A DNA stretch of 64,000 bases, from the NCBI RefSeq assembly GCF_024204685.1, contig NZ_CP100350.1, positions 868,001-932,000 on the forward strand, read 5' to 3'. The stretch comes from Gilvimarinus sp. DA14 (lineage in GTDB: Bacteria > Pseudomonadota > Gammaproteobacteria > Pseudomonadales > Cellvibrionaceae). Position numbers and translations under genes: made by a program. Of this stretch, positions 46,094 through 54,681 are shown one piece after another (within the stretch, counting starts at the first letter, position 1; each line of letters starts with the position of its first letter). The notes beneath the pieces are model-generated. The model had not been told where the DNA came from. It saw nothing but the letters and a program-made list of their open reading frames with translations, and searched no databases.

Positions 46094-47062
46094 ATGATCG
46101 ACTATCAAGCACTGACGGAATTTCTCACCGGCCATCCACGGCTGCACAGGTGGTGCGAGCAACTGGAAGATGACATTCATCAGGGCCTTAGCCCGCAAAG
46201 GTTTGGCGATTTGCCAGCCTGGCTTGAAGCCCTGCAACGGCTCCCGCACATTGAGCCGCAGACGCTACAGTTAGCAGACGAAGTATCAGTTAGCGGTATC
46301 TGTGACGAGCAAACCCGAGAGCAGGCACGTGCCGCTTTGCAGGCGCTGATACCTTGGCGCAAGGGACCTTACACGCTGCACGATATCCACATTGATACCG
46401 AGTGGCGCTCAGACTGGAAGTGGGAGCGTATCCGCCACAAGATCGCCCCGCTGCACAACCGCTTGGTTTTGGATGTAGGCTGCGGCAATGGCTATCACGG
46501 CTGGCGCATGCTGGGCGATGGCGCAGCTAGGGTTATAGGGATAGATCCCTCGCCTAGATTTGTCGTGCAGTTTGCGGCTATTAAACACTTTTTAGGCCGC
46601 TCGCAGCCTATCGATGTACTACCCATAGGCATCGAAAAGCTACCCAGCGAGCTACGCGCTTTCGACACTACGTTTTCTATGGGTGTGTTCTACCACCGCC
46701 GTTCCCCGATGGATCATCTGCGCGAGCTGAAAGATACCCTGCGAGCCGGTGGACAACTGGTGCTGGAAACGCTGGTCATAGAAGGTGGCGAAGGCGAGGT
46801 GTTAGTGCCTAAGGGCCGCTATGCGATGATGAATAATGTCTGGTTTATCCCAACCCCTGACACGCTGATAAGCTGGATGCGTAAGTGCGGATTTAACAAT
46901 GCCAGACTGGTAGACCTATGCCCCACCACAGTTGAAGAGCAACGAGCGACCGAGTGGATGAAATTTCACTCGCTGGAGAACTTTCTCGACCCACAAGACC
47001 CCGGCAAAACGATCGAGGGTTACCCGGGGCCAATTCGCGCAACGCTGGTCGCCGAAGCTTAA
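46094..47062 (+). CDS. cmoB: tRNA U34 carboxymethyltransferase
   Basis: CmoB transfers a carboxymethyl group from carboxy-SAM to 5-hydroxyuridine at tRNA position 34, widening codon reading. The 322 residues show the N-terminal extension (LHRWCEQLEDDIHQGLSPQ), WRKGPYTLHDIHIDTEWRS-type linker, and the methyltransferase core with LVLDVGCGNGYHGWRMLG and VIGIDPSPRF, then LVLETLVIEGGE and FIPTPDTLISWMRKCGF, all family-typical. CmoB needs carboxy-SAM made by CmoA, whose gene is usually next to cmoB, but none is in this window. Confidence 0.96.
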   Translation: MIDYQALTEFLTGHPRLHRWCEQLEDDIHQGLSPQRFGDLPAWLEALQRLPHIEPQTLQLADEVSVSGICDEQTREQARAALQALIPWRKGPYTLHDIHIDTEWRSDWKWERIRHKIAPLHNRLVLDVGCGNGYHGWRMLGDGAARVIGIDPSPRFVVQFAAIKHFLGRSQPIDVLPIGIEKLPSELRAFDTTFSMGVFYHRRSPMDHLRELKDTLRAGGQLVLETLVIEGGEGEVLVPKGRYAMMNNVWFIPTPDTLISWMRKCGFNNARLVDLCPTTVEEQRATEWMKFHSLENFLDPQDPGKTIEGYPGPIRATLVAEA

Positions 47063-47136
47063 ATAATCGAACGGCAAATGCGAAAAGAACGCACTGAAGT
47101 GTCGCCCCTGCGCGACCGTAAAAAGAATTTGTCCGC

Positions 47137-47670
47137 TTAGTCAGCGCTAAGCAGCGGTGTATCCAAGCCAAACTCGCGATGTATTTGTTCGCACCAAGCA
47201 TCCAGGCGCTCGGCAGTCATATCTTCCTGCTGGTCTTCGTCAATGGCAAGCCCGACAAACTGGCCGTCGCGCTCGGCCTTCGACGCCTCGTACTCATAAC
47301 CCTGCGTGGGCCAAAAGCCGACGCGCACGGGATTTGATGCCTCGATGACATCGTGCAGCATACCCATGGCATCGAGAAAGTAATCACCATAGCCAAACTG
47401 ATCGCCCAGACCAAAAAGGGCAACGGTCTTACCGCTGAAATCGACCTGTTCTAGATCGTCCCAAAACTCTTCCCAGTCGGATTGAATTTGGCCAAAGTCC
47501 CAAGTGGGAATTCCCAGAATGATGTTCTCGTAGTCGGTAAACTCCAGCTGAGTCACATCGGCAATATCGTGTAGATCCACTACATCTTCGCCAAGGCGCG
47601 CCCGAATACGCTGTGCCACCTGCTCTGTATTGCCTTCATCACTGCCGAAAAATAAACCGATCTTGGCCAC
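47137..47670 (-). CDS. fldB: Long-chain flavodoxin
   Basis: A small FMN electron carrier of 177 residues. IGLFFGSDEGNTEQVAQRI has the phosphate-binding loop (GSDEGNTE; Thr/Ser is usual at the first positions), followed by ILGIPTWDFGQIQSDWEEF with the Trp next to FMN and FGLGDQFGYGDYFLDAMGML, the Tyr-containing second FMN loop. The inserted segment between about residues 120 and 145 marks the long-chain class. FldB rather than FldA is a guess based on the C-terminal part. It starts with GTG after AAGGTAAACA and is transcribed opposite to cmoB. Confidence 0.9.
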   Translation of the reverse strand: MAKIGLFFGSDEGNTEQVAQRIRARLGEDVVDLHDIADVTQLEFTDYENIILGIPTWDFGQIQSDWEEFWDDLEQVDFSGKTVALFGLGDQFGYGDYFLDAMGMLHDVIEASNPVRVGFWPTQGYEYEASKAERDGQFVGLAIDEDQQEDMTAERLDAWCEQIHREFGLDTPLLSAD

Positions 47671-47902
47671 TGTTTACCTTACCCTATTCACCAAAGTACA
47701 CGCTCGGGGACGAGAGATCTGAGCCGATTACCCGAGAGCGCGAATTCTCCCAGCAAAAACCCATAGGCGCAAGCGACTGCATGCTATGCTGACAGTAGTT
47801 AAGAAAGGTTAACCGATACCGGATTGCCATGACAGGCGTGCGCCCGTGATGCAAACTTGGCGCACTTTGCCAACTACAAAGCAAACAACAACAGAGGTCG
47901 GG

Positions 47903-48628
47903 ATGGCTGATATTTTACTTATCGACGACGATAGAGAACTGTCGGAACTCTTGCAGGAATACCTGATCAGCGAGGGGTTTTCCGTATCCGTTGCCTTCGA
48001 CGGCTCTGAAGCCCTGGATATGGCGCGTAACAACCAGTACACCGCGATGATTCTCGACGTGATGCTGCCGCGCCACAGTGGTTTTGACGTTCTCAAACAA
48101 TTGCGCCAACAGCCCGAACTCGGCCAGCAGGACACCCCGGTGATTATGCTCACCGCCAAAGGCGATACCATAGACAGGGTTATTGGGCTTGAGATCGGCG
48201 CCGATGACTATTTGCCAAAACCCTGCGATCCGCGCGAACTGGTGGCCCGTTTACGCGCGGTACTGCGGCGCACCAGCGTCAATCAAAAGGCCTCCCCTGA
48301 GGCAGACACCCTGCAAGTGGATAGCCTGCTGTTGCAAATGGGAAGCCGGGCCGCCTACTGGCAGCAAAACCTTCTACCCTTAACCGGCACCGAATTCAGC
48401 GTTCTGGAATTGTTGGTTCGTCAAGCCGGCCAGGTTATCAGCAAGGACGAGCTCACCGAGCAGGCGCTGGGACGTAAGCTGACCCCCTATGACCGCAGCA
48501 TTGATGTCCATGTCAGCAATATTCGTAAAAAACTGTCCGCCGCCGGCGCAAGCAAAGAGCAAATCATTAACGTGCGCGGCGCGGGCTATATGCTGACCCG
48601 TGCCAGCGAGGCTCCCGCCGCCCAATGA
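47903..48628 (+). CDS. cpxR: CpxR-type response regulator (OmpR family)
   Basis: A 241-residue response regulator for envelope stress. ADILLIDDDRELSELLQEYL gives the acidic pocket, AMILDVMLPRHSGFDVLKQL carries the phospho-acceptor Asp, and GADDYLPKPCDPRELVARLRA the switch Lys. The C-terminal winged helix has LTGTEFSVLELLVRQAGQV and SIDVHVSNIRKKL, the DNA-recognition helix of the OmpR class. The chosen start has AGAGG upstream; another possible start is 19 codons earlier. It overlaps cpxA by four bases (ATGA). The Cpx identity rests on this order and on similarity of both proteins; RstA/RstB is an alternative. Confidence 0.88.
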   Translation: MADILLIDDDRELSELLQEYLISEGFSVSVAFDGSEALDMARNNQYTAMILDVMLPRHSGFDVLKQLRQQPELGQQDTPVIMLTAKGDTIDRVIGLEIGADDYLPKPCDPRELVARLRAVLRRTSVNQKASPEADTLQVDSLLLQMGSRAAYWQQNLLPLTGTEFSVLELLVRQAGQVISKDELTEQALGRKLTPYDRSIDVHVSNIRKKLSAAGASKEQIINVRGAGYMLTRASEAPAAQ

Positions 48629-50016
48629 CCCGGCTTTATTTACGGGTCTTTTTGACCTTCTGGTGCATTACCGCCGTCATTATTGTCACCTCAAACGTCA
48701 TTGTTCACTGGCGCGATATTAATCCAGACAATAACCTACAGCGTCTGCGCGACGATCGCGACTACGAGCCGGCGCTGCGCTTTCTTTACCAAATCGTCGG
48801 CTCAGCGATTAACCGCAATTCCGCCCAGGTATTGGCGGATATGCGCAGCATGCCCGAGTGGTCTACACGCCACTTTTATATTGTCGACTCCACCAACCGC
48901 GACCTGCTGGACCGCCCCCTACCAGCAGGAGTTCATCACTTGGTGCCCAAGCTTAACCCCAGCCACCCCTTTGACAAAGTAATTCTCGATGAAGAAAAAA
49001 CCTGGGGTCGACACGTCACCCTGAACGATGGCAAAAGCGTAAAAATTTTTACCATTGCCACCAGCGCCGGCGACAACCGCTCGGGCAACATCGTCTGGCA
49101 ATTATTTATTAATAATATCTGGCCGCTGCTGCTGACCTCTATTTTGGTCAGCGGTACCGCCTGCTTCTTTCTCGCCCGACACCTGGCACGTGGTTTATCC
49201 ACTCTGCAGCGGGCCACGCGCTCAATCGCCAAAGGGGATTTAAGTGTGCGCATCAGTGACCGCTTTGATACCAGGCGCGATGAGATCGCCTCCTTGGCAC
49301 ATGATTTTGATCATATGACCGAGCGCCTGGAAAAGGCCATGGCGGAACAAAAACGACTGATTAAAGATGTCTCTCATGAGCTGCGCACCCCGCTCGCACG
49401 CCTGCAAGTAGCATTGGCCCTCGCCCAACAGCGCAGCCAGGGCACGGTTGATAAAGAATTGGATCGTATCCGCCAGGCAGCCGATTACCTAGGCGACATC
49501 ATCTCCGACATTCTCGCCCTTCCCGTATTGGATGACGGCGGCTGGACCCTAGATGACACCATGGATTTAAGTGCACTACTCGAAGCCTTAAATCAGGGGC
49601 TGGAGAGTGAAGCGGCGCGCAAAAACATCACCTTAAAGCTGGACAACCCGTTAAGCGAGGCACTGTTAGCCACCCACGGTAATATGCTTTACGGCGTATT
49701 CGACAATGTCTTACGCAACGCCCTGCGTTACACCCCCACAGGAGGCACCATAACCACATCGCTGCGACAAGAGGCTGGAAATTACCATATCGACGTCGCA
49801 GACACAGGTCCGGGCGTGCCCGAGGCTCAACTTGCGGATATTTTCGAACCCTTTTACCGCACCGACCAGGCCCGCGACCGCGAGAGTGGAGGTTATGGTC
49901 TGGGCTTGGCTATTGCCCAACGCACAGTCGCCCTGCACGGCGGCAGCATAAAAGCTCGCAACCGCCAGCAGGGAGGGCTTGAAGTCTCGATCACATTACC
50001 GCGTAACGGCGACTGA
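48625..50016 (+). CDS. cpxA: CpxA-type sensor histidine kinase
   Basis: The partner of CpxR: 463 residues with a first transmembrane helix (LRVFLTFWCITAVIIVTSNVIV), a periplasmic domain of about 130 residues (through KSVKIFTIATSAGD), a second helix (LLLTSILVSGTACFFLARHL), a HAMP linker, and the dimerisation helix with KDVSHELRTPLARLQVALAL, where His is phosphorylated. The ATPase has NVLRNALRYTP, VADTGPGVPE and GYGLGLAIA, all N, G1 and G2 boxes. No CpxP-like inhibitor lies next to it. It is co-transcribed with cpxR. Confidence 0.9.
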   Translation: MTRLYLRVFLTFWCITAVIIVTSNVIVHWRDINPDNNLQRLRDDRDYEPALRFLYQIVGSAINRNSAQVLADMRSMPEWSTRHFYIVDSTNRDLLDRPLPAGVHHLVPKLNPSHPFDKVILDEEKTWGRHVTLNDGKSVKIFTIATSAGDNRSGNIVWQLFINNIWPLLLTSILVSGTACFFLARHLARGLSTLQRATRSIAKGDLSVRISDRFDTRRDEIASLAHDFDHMTERLEKAMAEQKRLIKDVSHELRTPLARLQVALALAQQRSQGTVDKELDRIRQAADYLGDIISDILALPVLDDGGWTLDDTMDLSALLEALNQGLESEAARKNITLKLDNPLSEALLATHGNMLYGVFDNVLRNALRYTPTGGTITTSLRQEAGNYHIDVADTGPGVPEAQLADIFEPFYRTDQARDRESGGYGLGLAIAQRTVALHGGSIKARNRQQGGLEVSITLPRNGD

Positions 50017-50246
50017 CAAACTTTTGACTAGCGGCAGTAATTTTCCGCTCGGCCGCTATATTAAGGTCATCACTTTGACTCTTTAGGCTTGAACAGCTTA
50101 CAAGAAAACATCCTAACCCACTGATAATATTAAATATTTACACTCAAAACAGATAGGTGGCACAGAAATCGCTAAGCTCTAAATAAGACCCACTGTTGCA
50201 TCCGTGATAACAGGCCGGTACCGGCAAAACCAAGAGCAGCGATACT

Positions 50247-51191
50247 ATGCAAGACCTTTCACCAACGGCAACTGCCAATACAGCTGAGGCATTACGCAGC
50301 GGCATCTTTACCGATGCCTCTACTACTAGCGCCCTGCTTGAGGCACGCGCTCGCCTTGCTCACGCCCTACAAACCAGTCTCGATGCCGCAGAGCTACTTC
50401 CGCTTTTTTATCGCCACTCACGCGGGCTTATCGACTATTCAGGCCTGACATACAATGACGCCGACGGCAACGTCATGCAACTGGGCCATAAATCAGTACA
50501 CAGCTGCCGCTATAACCTCACACTGCCGGACGCCGATTTAGGCAGCATTTCTTTTTTCCGTAAACAGCGCTTTAGCGAGTCGGAGCAACAGTGCATGGAA
50601 ACTCTGCTGGCATCGCTCGCCTTCCCATTGCGCAACGCGCAGCGCTACCAAAATGCTCTGCGTATGGCGCTGATCGACCCCCTAACACAGGTGGGTAATC
50701 GCGCCGCATTGGACAGAGCCTTGGAGCGTGAACATCAGTTGTTGCAACGCAGCGGCCAACCCTTTGCCCTGCTGATGATTGATATAGATCACTTCAAACA
50801 AATTAACGACCGCTACGGGCACGGTGTGGGGGACAAAATTATCGCCAGTGTCGCCAGTACTATCGATGAGGTGAGCAGAGGCACAGACATGACGTTTCGC
50901 TTCGGCGGGGAGGAGTTTGCGTTGATACTAAGCGCGACTGGCGCTGCCGGGGCTCTGATCACGGCCGAGAGACTGCGCCGCGCAGTAGAGAAAGTTCGCC
51001 TGCTGCATGATGGTCACAGTATATGCGCCACAGCCAGTATCGGCGTAAGCGCCTGCGCGGAGCCCGGCGAGGCCGTGTCACAGCTTATTGAACGCGCCGA
51101 CGCGGCGCTTTATAAAGCCAAACGCGCCGGGCGCAACCGCTCCTGCTGCGAAGCGCCGTATCAGTCGGCATCGCAGGCCGCGAAAAGCTAA
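50247..51191 (+). CDS. Diguanylate cyclase with N-terminal GAF-like region
   Basis: A 314-residue protein that should make c-di-GMP. Residues about 30-135 look like a GAF-type sensor ([40 protein letters not shown]), with a connecting helix before the cyclase. The GGDEF domain (from [19 protein letters not shown]) has [20 protein letters not shown] and the active signature [12 protein letters not shown]. Five residues ahead is RGTD, a complete RxxD inhibitory site, so product feedback is expected. Its stop overlaps the convergent rluB stop by four bases. It follows cpxA after 230 bases. Confidence 0.92.
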   Translation: MQDLSPTATANTAEALRSGIFTDASTTSALLEARARLAHALQTSLDAAELLPLFYRHSRGLIDYSGLTYNDADGNVMQLGHKSVHSCRYNLTLPDADLGSISFFRKQRFSESEQQCMETLLASLAFPLRNAQRYQNALRMALIDPLTQVGNRAALDRALEREHQLLQRSGQPFALLMIDIDHFKQINDRYGHGVGDKIIASVASTIDEVSRGTDMTFRFGGEEFALILSATGAAGALITAERLRRAVEKVRLLHDGHSICATASIGVSACAEPGEAVSQLIERADAALYKAKRAGRNRSCCEAPYQSASQAAKS

Positions 51192-52099
51192 GACTTAGCG
51201 GGGCCTCGCGGCCGAACATTTCTTTTACCGCGCCCGGCGCGTCCGGCACGTAGTTTTCGCTCATGACGCTCGCGCTGCTTTTTCTCGTCTGGCAATGCAG
51301 GGGCTGTACGCTCAACATCCAGCCCGGCTGTCAAACATAAATCGGCAATTTCTTTGTCGTTCAGTTCAAGCCATTGCCCGACCCGCACGTGAGAGGGAAT
51401 GAAAATATTACCGTAGCGCACACGCTTCAAGCGGCTGACTCGAACCCCCTGCGACTCCCACAGGCGACGCACTTCACGGTTGCGCCCTTCCATCACCACA
51501 CAGTAAAACCAGCGGTTACGGGACTCGCCCGCACCATCCACAATATCGGTAAAACGGGCCAGCCCATCATCGAGCAATACGCCATCCAGCAGGCGCTTTT
51601 TCATATCTTCGTCGACATCGCCCTGAATACGTACTAGGTATTCGCGATCAATCACCGACGAGGGGTGCATCAACTTATTGGCAAGATCGCCGTCGTTGGT
51701 AAAAAGCAACAAGCCGCTGGTGTTAAAGTCCAAGCGCCCTACCGAAATCCACCTCTCGCCAGACAATTTAGGCAAAGCGGCATAGACGGTACGACGACCT
51801 TCCGGGTCTTGGCGGGAGCAAATTTCACCCTCGGGTTTATTGTATAAAATAACGCGACGACGAGACTTTTGCCCCTTCTCTTTGAGCTCTTTACCGCGAA
51901 ATACAATGGTGTCTTCGGGGCTGACACGATCACCCAAGGTGGCGAGCTTACCGTTTACTTGAACCTCTCCGGCGACAATCGCACGCTCCATTTCTCGGCG
52001 CGAGCCGCAGCCCGCCCGAGCGAGCACTTTTTGCAGTTTTTCATCGGTCGCGTCGTCAGGCGCGTCCGCAGTTTCATTAATTCGGGTTTTCTTTACCAT
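51188..52099 (-). CDS. rluB: Ribosomal large-subunit pseudouridine synthase B
   Basis: RluB makes pseudouridine 2605 in 23S rRNA. The start giving [16 protein letters not shown] (303 residues) follows the scpB stop by 17 bases. An S4 RNA-binding domain ([21 protein letters not shown]) precedes the catalytic core, with the nucleophile Asp in [17 protein letters not shown] and [12 protein letters not shown]. The basic tail ([17 protein letters not shown]) is typical. The reading frame is open for 121 codons upstream beneath the end of scpB, where it encodes low-complexity sequence; I do not consider that part translated. Confidence 0.9.
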   Translation of the reverse strand: MVKKTRINETADAPDDATDEKLQKVLARAGCGSRREMERAIVAGEVQVNGKLATLGDRVSPEDTIVFRGKELKEKGQKSRRRVILYNKPEGEICSRQDPEGRRTVYAALPKLSGERWISVGRLDFNTSGLLLFTNDGDLANKLMHPSSVIDREYLVRIQGDVDEDMKKRLLDGVLLDDGLARFTDIVDGAGESRNRWFYCVVMEGRNREVRRLWESQGVRVSRLKRVRYGNIFIPSHVRVGQWLELNDKEIADLCLTAGLDVERTAPALPDEKKQRERHERKLRAGRAGRGKRNVRPRGPAKS

Positions 52100-52115
52100 A
52101 ATGTTGGCGGCGTTT

Positions 52116-53018
52116 TCACACGCTGCGCTCTGCCTCTTCGACCGCTGGGGTCTCTGGGTTATCGGATTGTTCGGGTTCGGCGGCGCTCCACTCGGCGTGA
52201 CCGAGTGATTCTTCCTGCGCAACCTCATGCTCTGCCTGTTCGGCCTGCGCATCAGTGCCAGAAGCTTCGGGCTCGGTATGTTCGGAGTCATGCGAATCAG
52301 CGTCCGCGGCACTCTCGCCCTCGATGTCACTTTCAACGTCACTGTCACTGTCACTGTCACTGTCACTGTCACTGTGGTCAGTTTCAGTGACGACACTGGC
52401 TTCGACCGCTTCAGACTGACCGCTATTTTCCGCATCAGCACCCTCTGGGGCCTCTGAGCCATCGCCGAGATCGAGCGCGTTGTTTAACTCGTCAAAATCG
52501 CGAATTTCACTCAGGGTGGGCAGCTCATCCAGACTTTTCAGATTAAAGTAATCCAAAAACTGGCGCGTTGTCGCATAGAGTGAGGGCCGGCCGGGCACGT
52601 CACGCTGCCCCACCACTTTAACCCAGTCGCGCTCGGTAAGCGTTTTGATAATGTGCGAGCTGACGGCCACACCGCGGATCTCTTCAATATCACCGCGAGT
52701 GATCGGCTGGCGATACGCGATCAATGCCAGAGTTTCCAGCAGGGCGCGTGAGTATTTTTGCGGCTTTTCTTCCCACAGGCGATTGACCCAGGGCGCCAAA
52801 TCCTCGCGCACCTGTAAACGCCAACCGCTGGCGACCTCTTTGAGTTCAAAACCACGCTCTTCACAGGCCTCTGCAATGGCCGCGAGCGCCTGATTGAAAT
52901 CCTCTTTAGCGGGCAGTTCATCCTCTTCGAACAAGGTCTCTAATCGCTTTAACGACAGAGGCTCTCCCGCAGCCAGCAAGGCACCTTCGACAATCGCTTG
53001 TAGTTGTTTTATTTGCAT
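52116..53018 (-). CDS. scpB: Segregation and condensation protein B, with long acidic tail
   Basis: ScpB is a winged-helix partner of ScpA and SMC in chromosome compaction. Residues 1-175 are the normal ScpB ([57 protein letters not shown]). Beyond that is an extra tail of about 120 residues, strongly acidic, with six Ser-Asp pairs at residues 216-227 encoded by a six-copy AGTGAC repeat, then more Asp/Glu/Ser-rich sequence. Most bacterial ScpB proteins end near 180-200 residues, so the tail is an elaboration. It begins 12 bases after scpA. Confidence 0.94.
   Translation of the reverse strand: MQIKQLQAIVEGALLAAGEPLSLKRLETLFEEDELPAKEDFNQALAAIAEACEERGFELKEVASGWRLQVREDLAPWVNRLWEEKPQKYSRALLETLALIAYRQPITRGDIEEIRGVAVSSHIIKTLTERDWVKVVGQRDVPGRPSLYATTRQFLDYFNLKSLDELPTLSEIRDFDELNNALDLGDGSEAPEGADAENSGQSEAVEASVVTETDHSDSDSDSDSDSDVESDIEGESAADADSHDSEHTEPEASGTDAQAEQAEHEVAQEESLGHAEWSAAEPEQSDNPETPAVEEAERSV
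52338..52373 (-). repeat. Six-copy AGTGAC hexamer repeat inside scpB
   Basis: GTCACT occurs six times in perfect tandem on the plus strand (AGTGAC on the coding strand), giving alternating Ser and Asp. Neighbouring bases (GTCACT-like fragments at 52326-52331) suggest decayed further copies. Because the unit is six bases, copy number changes leave the reading frame intact but lengthen or shorten the tail by two residues. Confidence 0.95.
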
Positions 53019-53030
53019 AAATAAAATTCG

Positions 53031-53879
53031 TTACTGTGTTTTAGCCTTAACGTGAATCGGGCCAAAAGATTCGCTTTGGACGATCTCCACCAAGGACTCT
53101 TTAATCAACTCCATCACCGCCAAAAAGGTTACCACTACTCCGAGGCGCCCTTCTTCTACGGTAAACAGACTGACAAAAGGCATAAACTTTTTCCCCGCTA
53201 ACCTATCGAGCACCTGAGCCATACGCTCACGGGTCGAAAGACGTTCTTTTTCCACATGATGGCTCTCAAACATATCGGCGCGGCGCAACACCTCAGACAG
53301 AGCTAACAGCAGCTCTTTTAACTCCACCTCGGGCTCTGGCCGGGTAAGGTTGCGATCGGGGGCCTCGGCAGTGGCCTGGAAAACGTCCCGCCCCACCCTG
53401 GGCAACTCGTCGATATCTTCGGCGGCGTGCTTAAAGCGCTCGTATTCCTGCAAACGCCGAATCAGCGAGGCGCGGGGATCCTCGCCTTCTTCTTCCTCTT
53501 CGACGGTGCGCGGCAAGAGCATGCGCGACTTGATTTCCGCCAACATCGCCGCCATCACCAAATACTCGGCGGCTAGTTCAAAGTGCGCGGCATCCATTAG
53601 CTCGACATAGGCCATGTACTGACTGGTAATTTCCGAAACATCGATTTCCAGAATATCCAGATTCTGCCGTCGAATCAGATACAGCAGTAAATCTAACGGC
53701 CCTTCAAACGCCTCTAAAAACACCTCCAGCGCATCCGGCGGAATGTACAAGTCTTTCGGAAGCTCGGTATAGGCCTTGCCCTGCACCATAGCGAAGGGCA
53801 TTTCACCCTGCTCCGGACGCGTCACCTCAGTCGTGGATTCTTCCTGGATCTGCGCCTCGGTTACTGTATCTGTGGACAT
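53031..53879 (-). CDS. scpA: Segregation and condensation protein A
   Basis: ScpA is the kleisin that links SMC heads with ScpB. The 282-residue protein has VFLEAFEGPLDLLLYLIRRQ and NLDILEIDVSEITSQYMAYV, the N-terminal kleisin signature, then AAEYLVMAAMLAEIKSRMLLP, an acidic region (EEEEEGEDPRAS), and the C-terminal winged helix (EEGRLGVVVTFLAVMELIKE). I start at the second Met because GGAA lies six bases before it, while the first Met is too close. It is followed by scpB after 12 bases. Confidence 0.95.
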   Translation of the reverse strand: MSTDTVTEAQIQEESTTEVTRPEQGEMPFAMVQGKAYTELPKDLYIPPDALEVFLEAFEGPLDLLLYLIRRQNLDILEIDVSEITSQYMAYVELMDAAHFELAAEYLVMAAMLAEIKSRMLLPRTVEEEEEGEDPRASLIRRLQEYERFKHAAEDIDELPRVGRDVFQATAEAPDRNLTRPEPEVELKELLLALSEVLRRADMFESHHVEKERLSTRERMAQVLDRLAGKKFMPFVSLFTVEEGRLGVVVTFLAVMELIKESLVEIVQSESFGPIHVKAKTQ

Positions 53880-53965
53880 AATCATTTCCGGTTACCGCCT
53901 GTCTCTGCGGCTGCGCTTAGGCTATTAAAGGGGCTATGGTATCAACAAATCCGCCGCGCACTCGC

Positions 53966-54592
53966 TCAGCCCGCCAACAGAGCGGAAAAGTCCCCTTTCC
54001 CCTGGCGAATAAGCTCTGGCGTGTCCTCAGTTAAACCCACAACAGTGGTGGGCTCCAGGCCGCAGAAACCACCGTCAATCACCAACTCGACCTGATGCTC
54101 CAGGGTGTCGCGGATATCATAGGGGTCGGTGAGCGGAAATTCGTCCCCCGGCAACAATAGCGTGCTGCTCATCAAAGGCTCGTTTAGCTCTTCCAGCAGC
54201 GCCAGGGCGATTTTATTGTCCGGGACACGCAAGCCGATTGTTTTACGCTTGGGGTGGCGCAGACGGCGTGGCACCTCAGAGGTGCCCTCAAGGATAAAGG
54301 TATAGGGACCGGGGGTGTGAGCTTTGAGCAGCCGGAATACCTGATTATCGACCCGGGCGTAGGTGGCAATTTCCGATAGGTCGCGGCACATAAGGGTAAA
54401 GTTGTGATCTTTATCCAGACGGCGCATGAGGCGAATCCGATCCAGGGCCATTTTATCGCCGATATGGCAGCCCAGGGCGTAAGCAGAGTCCGTCGGGTAG
54501 GCGACGATCCCGCCGCGACGAATTATGTCAACGGCCTGAGAGATCAGGCGAGCTTGTGGATTTTCTGGATGAATCTGGAAAAATTGTGCCAC
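53966..54592 (-). CDS. yciO: YciO-type protein of the Sua5/YciO/YrdC family
   Basis: A 208-residue member of the family that includes the tRNA t6A enzyme TsaC. The first half reads GIVAYPTDSAYALGCHIGDK and DKDHNFTLMCRDLSEIATYA; the second half is KTIGLRVPDNKIALALLEEL, then EPLMSSTLLLPGDEFPLTDP, where TsaC would carry Ser-Thr-Ser-Ala-Asn. That and the length make it the YciO subgroup, whose function is not settled. It starts with GTG, AGGA nine bases upstream. Its promoter is listed separately and its neighbours (PHP gene, scpA, scpB, rluB) match a conserved order. Confidence 0.88.
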   Translation of the reverse strand: MAQFFQIHPENPQARLISQAVDIIRRGGIVAYPTDSAYALGCHIGDKMALDRIRLMRRLDKDHNFTLMCRDLSEIATYARVDNQVFRLLKAHTPGPYTFILEGTSEVPRRLRHPKRKTIGLRVPDNKIALALLEELNEPLMSSTLLLPGDEFPLTDPYDIRDTLEHQVELVIDGGFCGLEPTTVVGLTEDTPELIRQGKGDFSALLAG

Positions 54593-54640
54593 TTCAGAAT
54601 CCTTTATACAGGCTATGGGGCCTCGCGGCCCGAAAGGGCC

Positions 54641-54669
54641 ATTATAGGTTTGCGCCGGTCAGGTTACAA
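54641..54669 (-). promoter_or_regulatory. Promoter of yciO
   Basis: On the minus strand TTGTAA (54669-54664) and a perfect TATAAT (54646-54641) are separated by 17 bases. Transcription would start near 54634, about 40 bases before the yciO GTG. A GGCCC-GAAA-GGGCC hairpin (54627-54640) overlaps the start point. Confidence 0.6.
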
Positions 54670-54681
54670 TTATTGCCGTGC

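Noticed and set aside
52338-52373. CRISPR or satellite-type array
   Set aside because: Only six direct copies of a 6-base unit without spacers, entirely inside scpB; it is a simple coding repeat.
54627-54640. GGCCC-GAAA-GGGCC hairpin as terminator of the PHP gene
   Set aside because: It overlaps the predicted start of the yciO transcript and has no U-run, so a terminator role is not supported.
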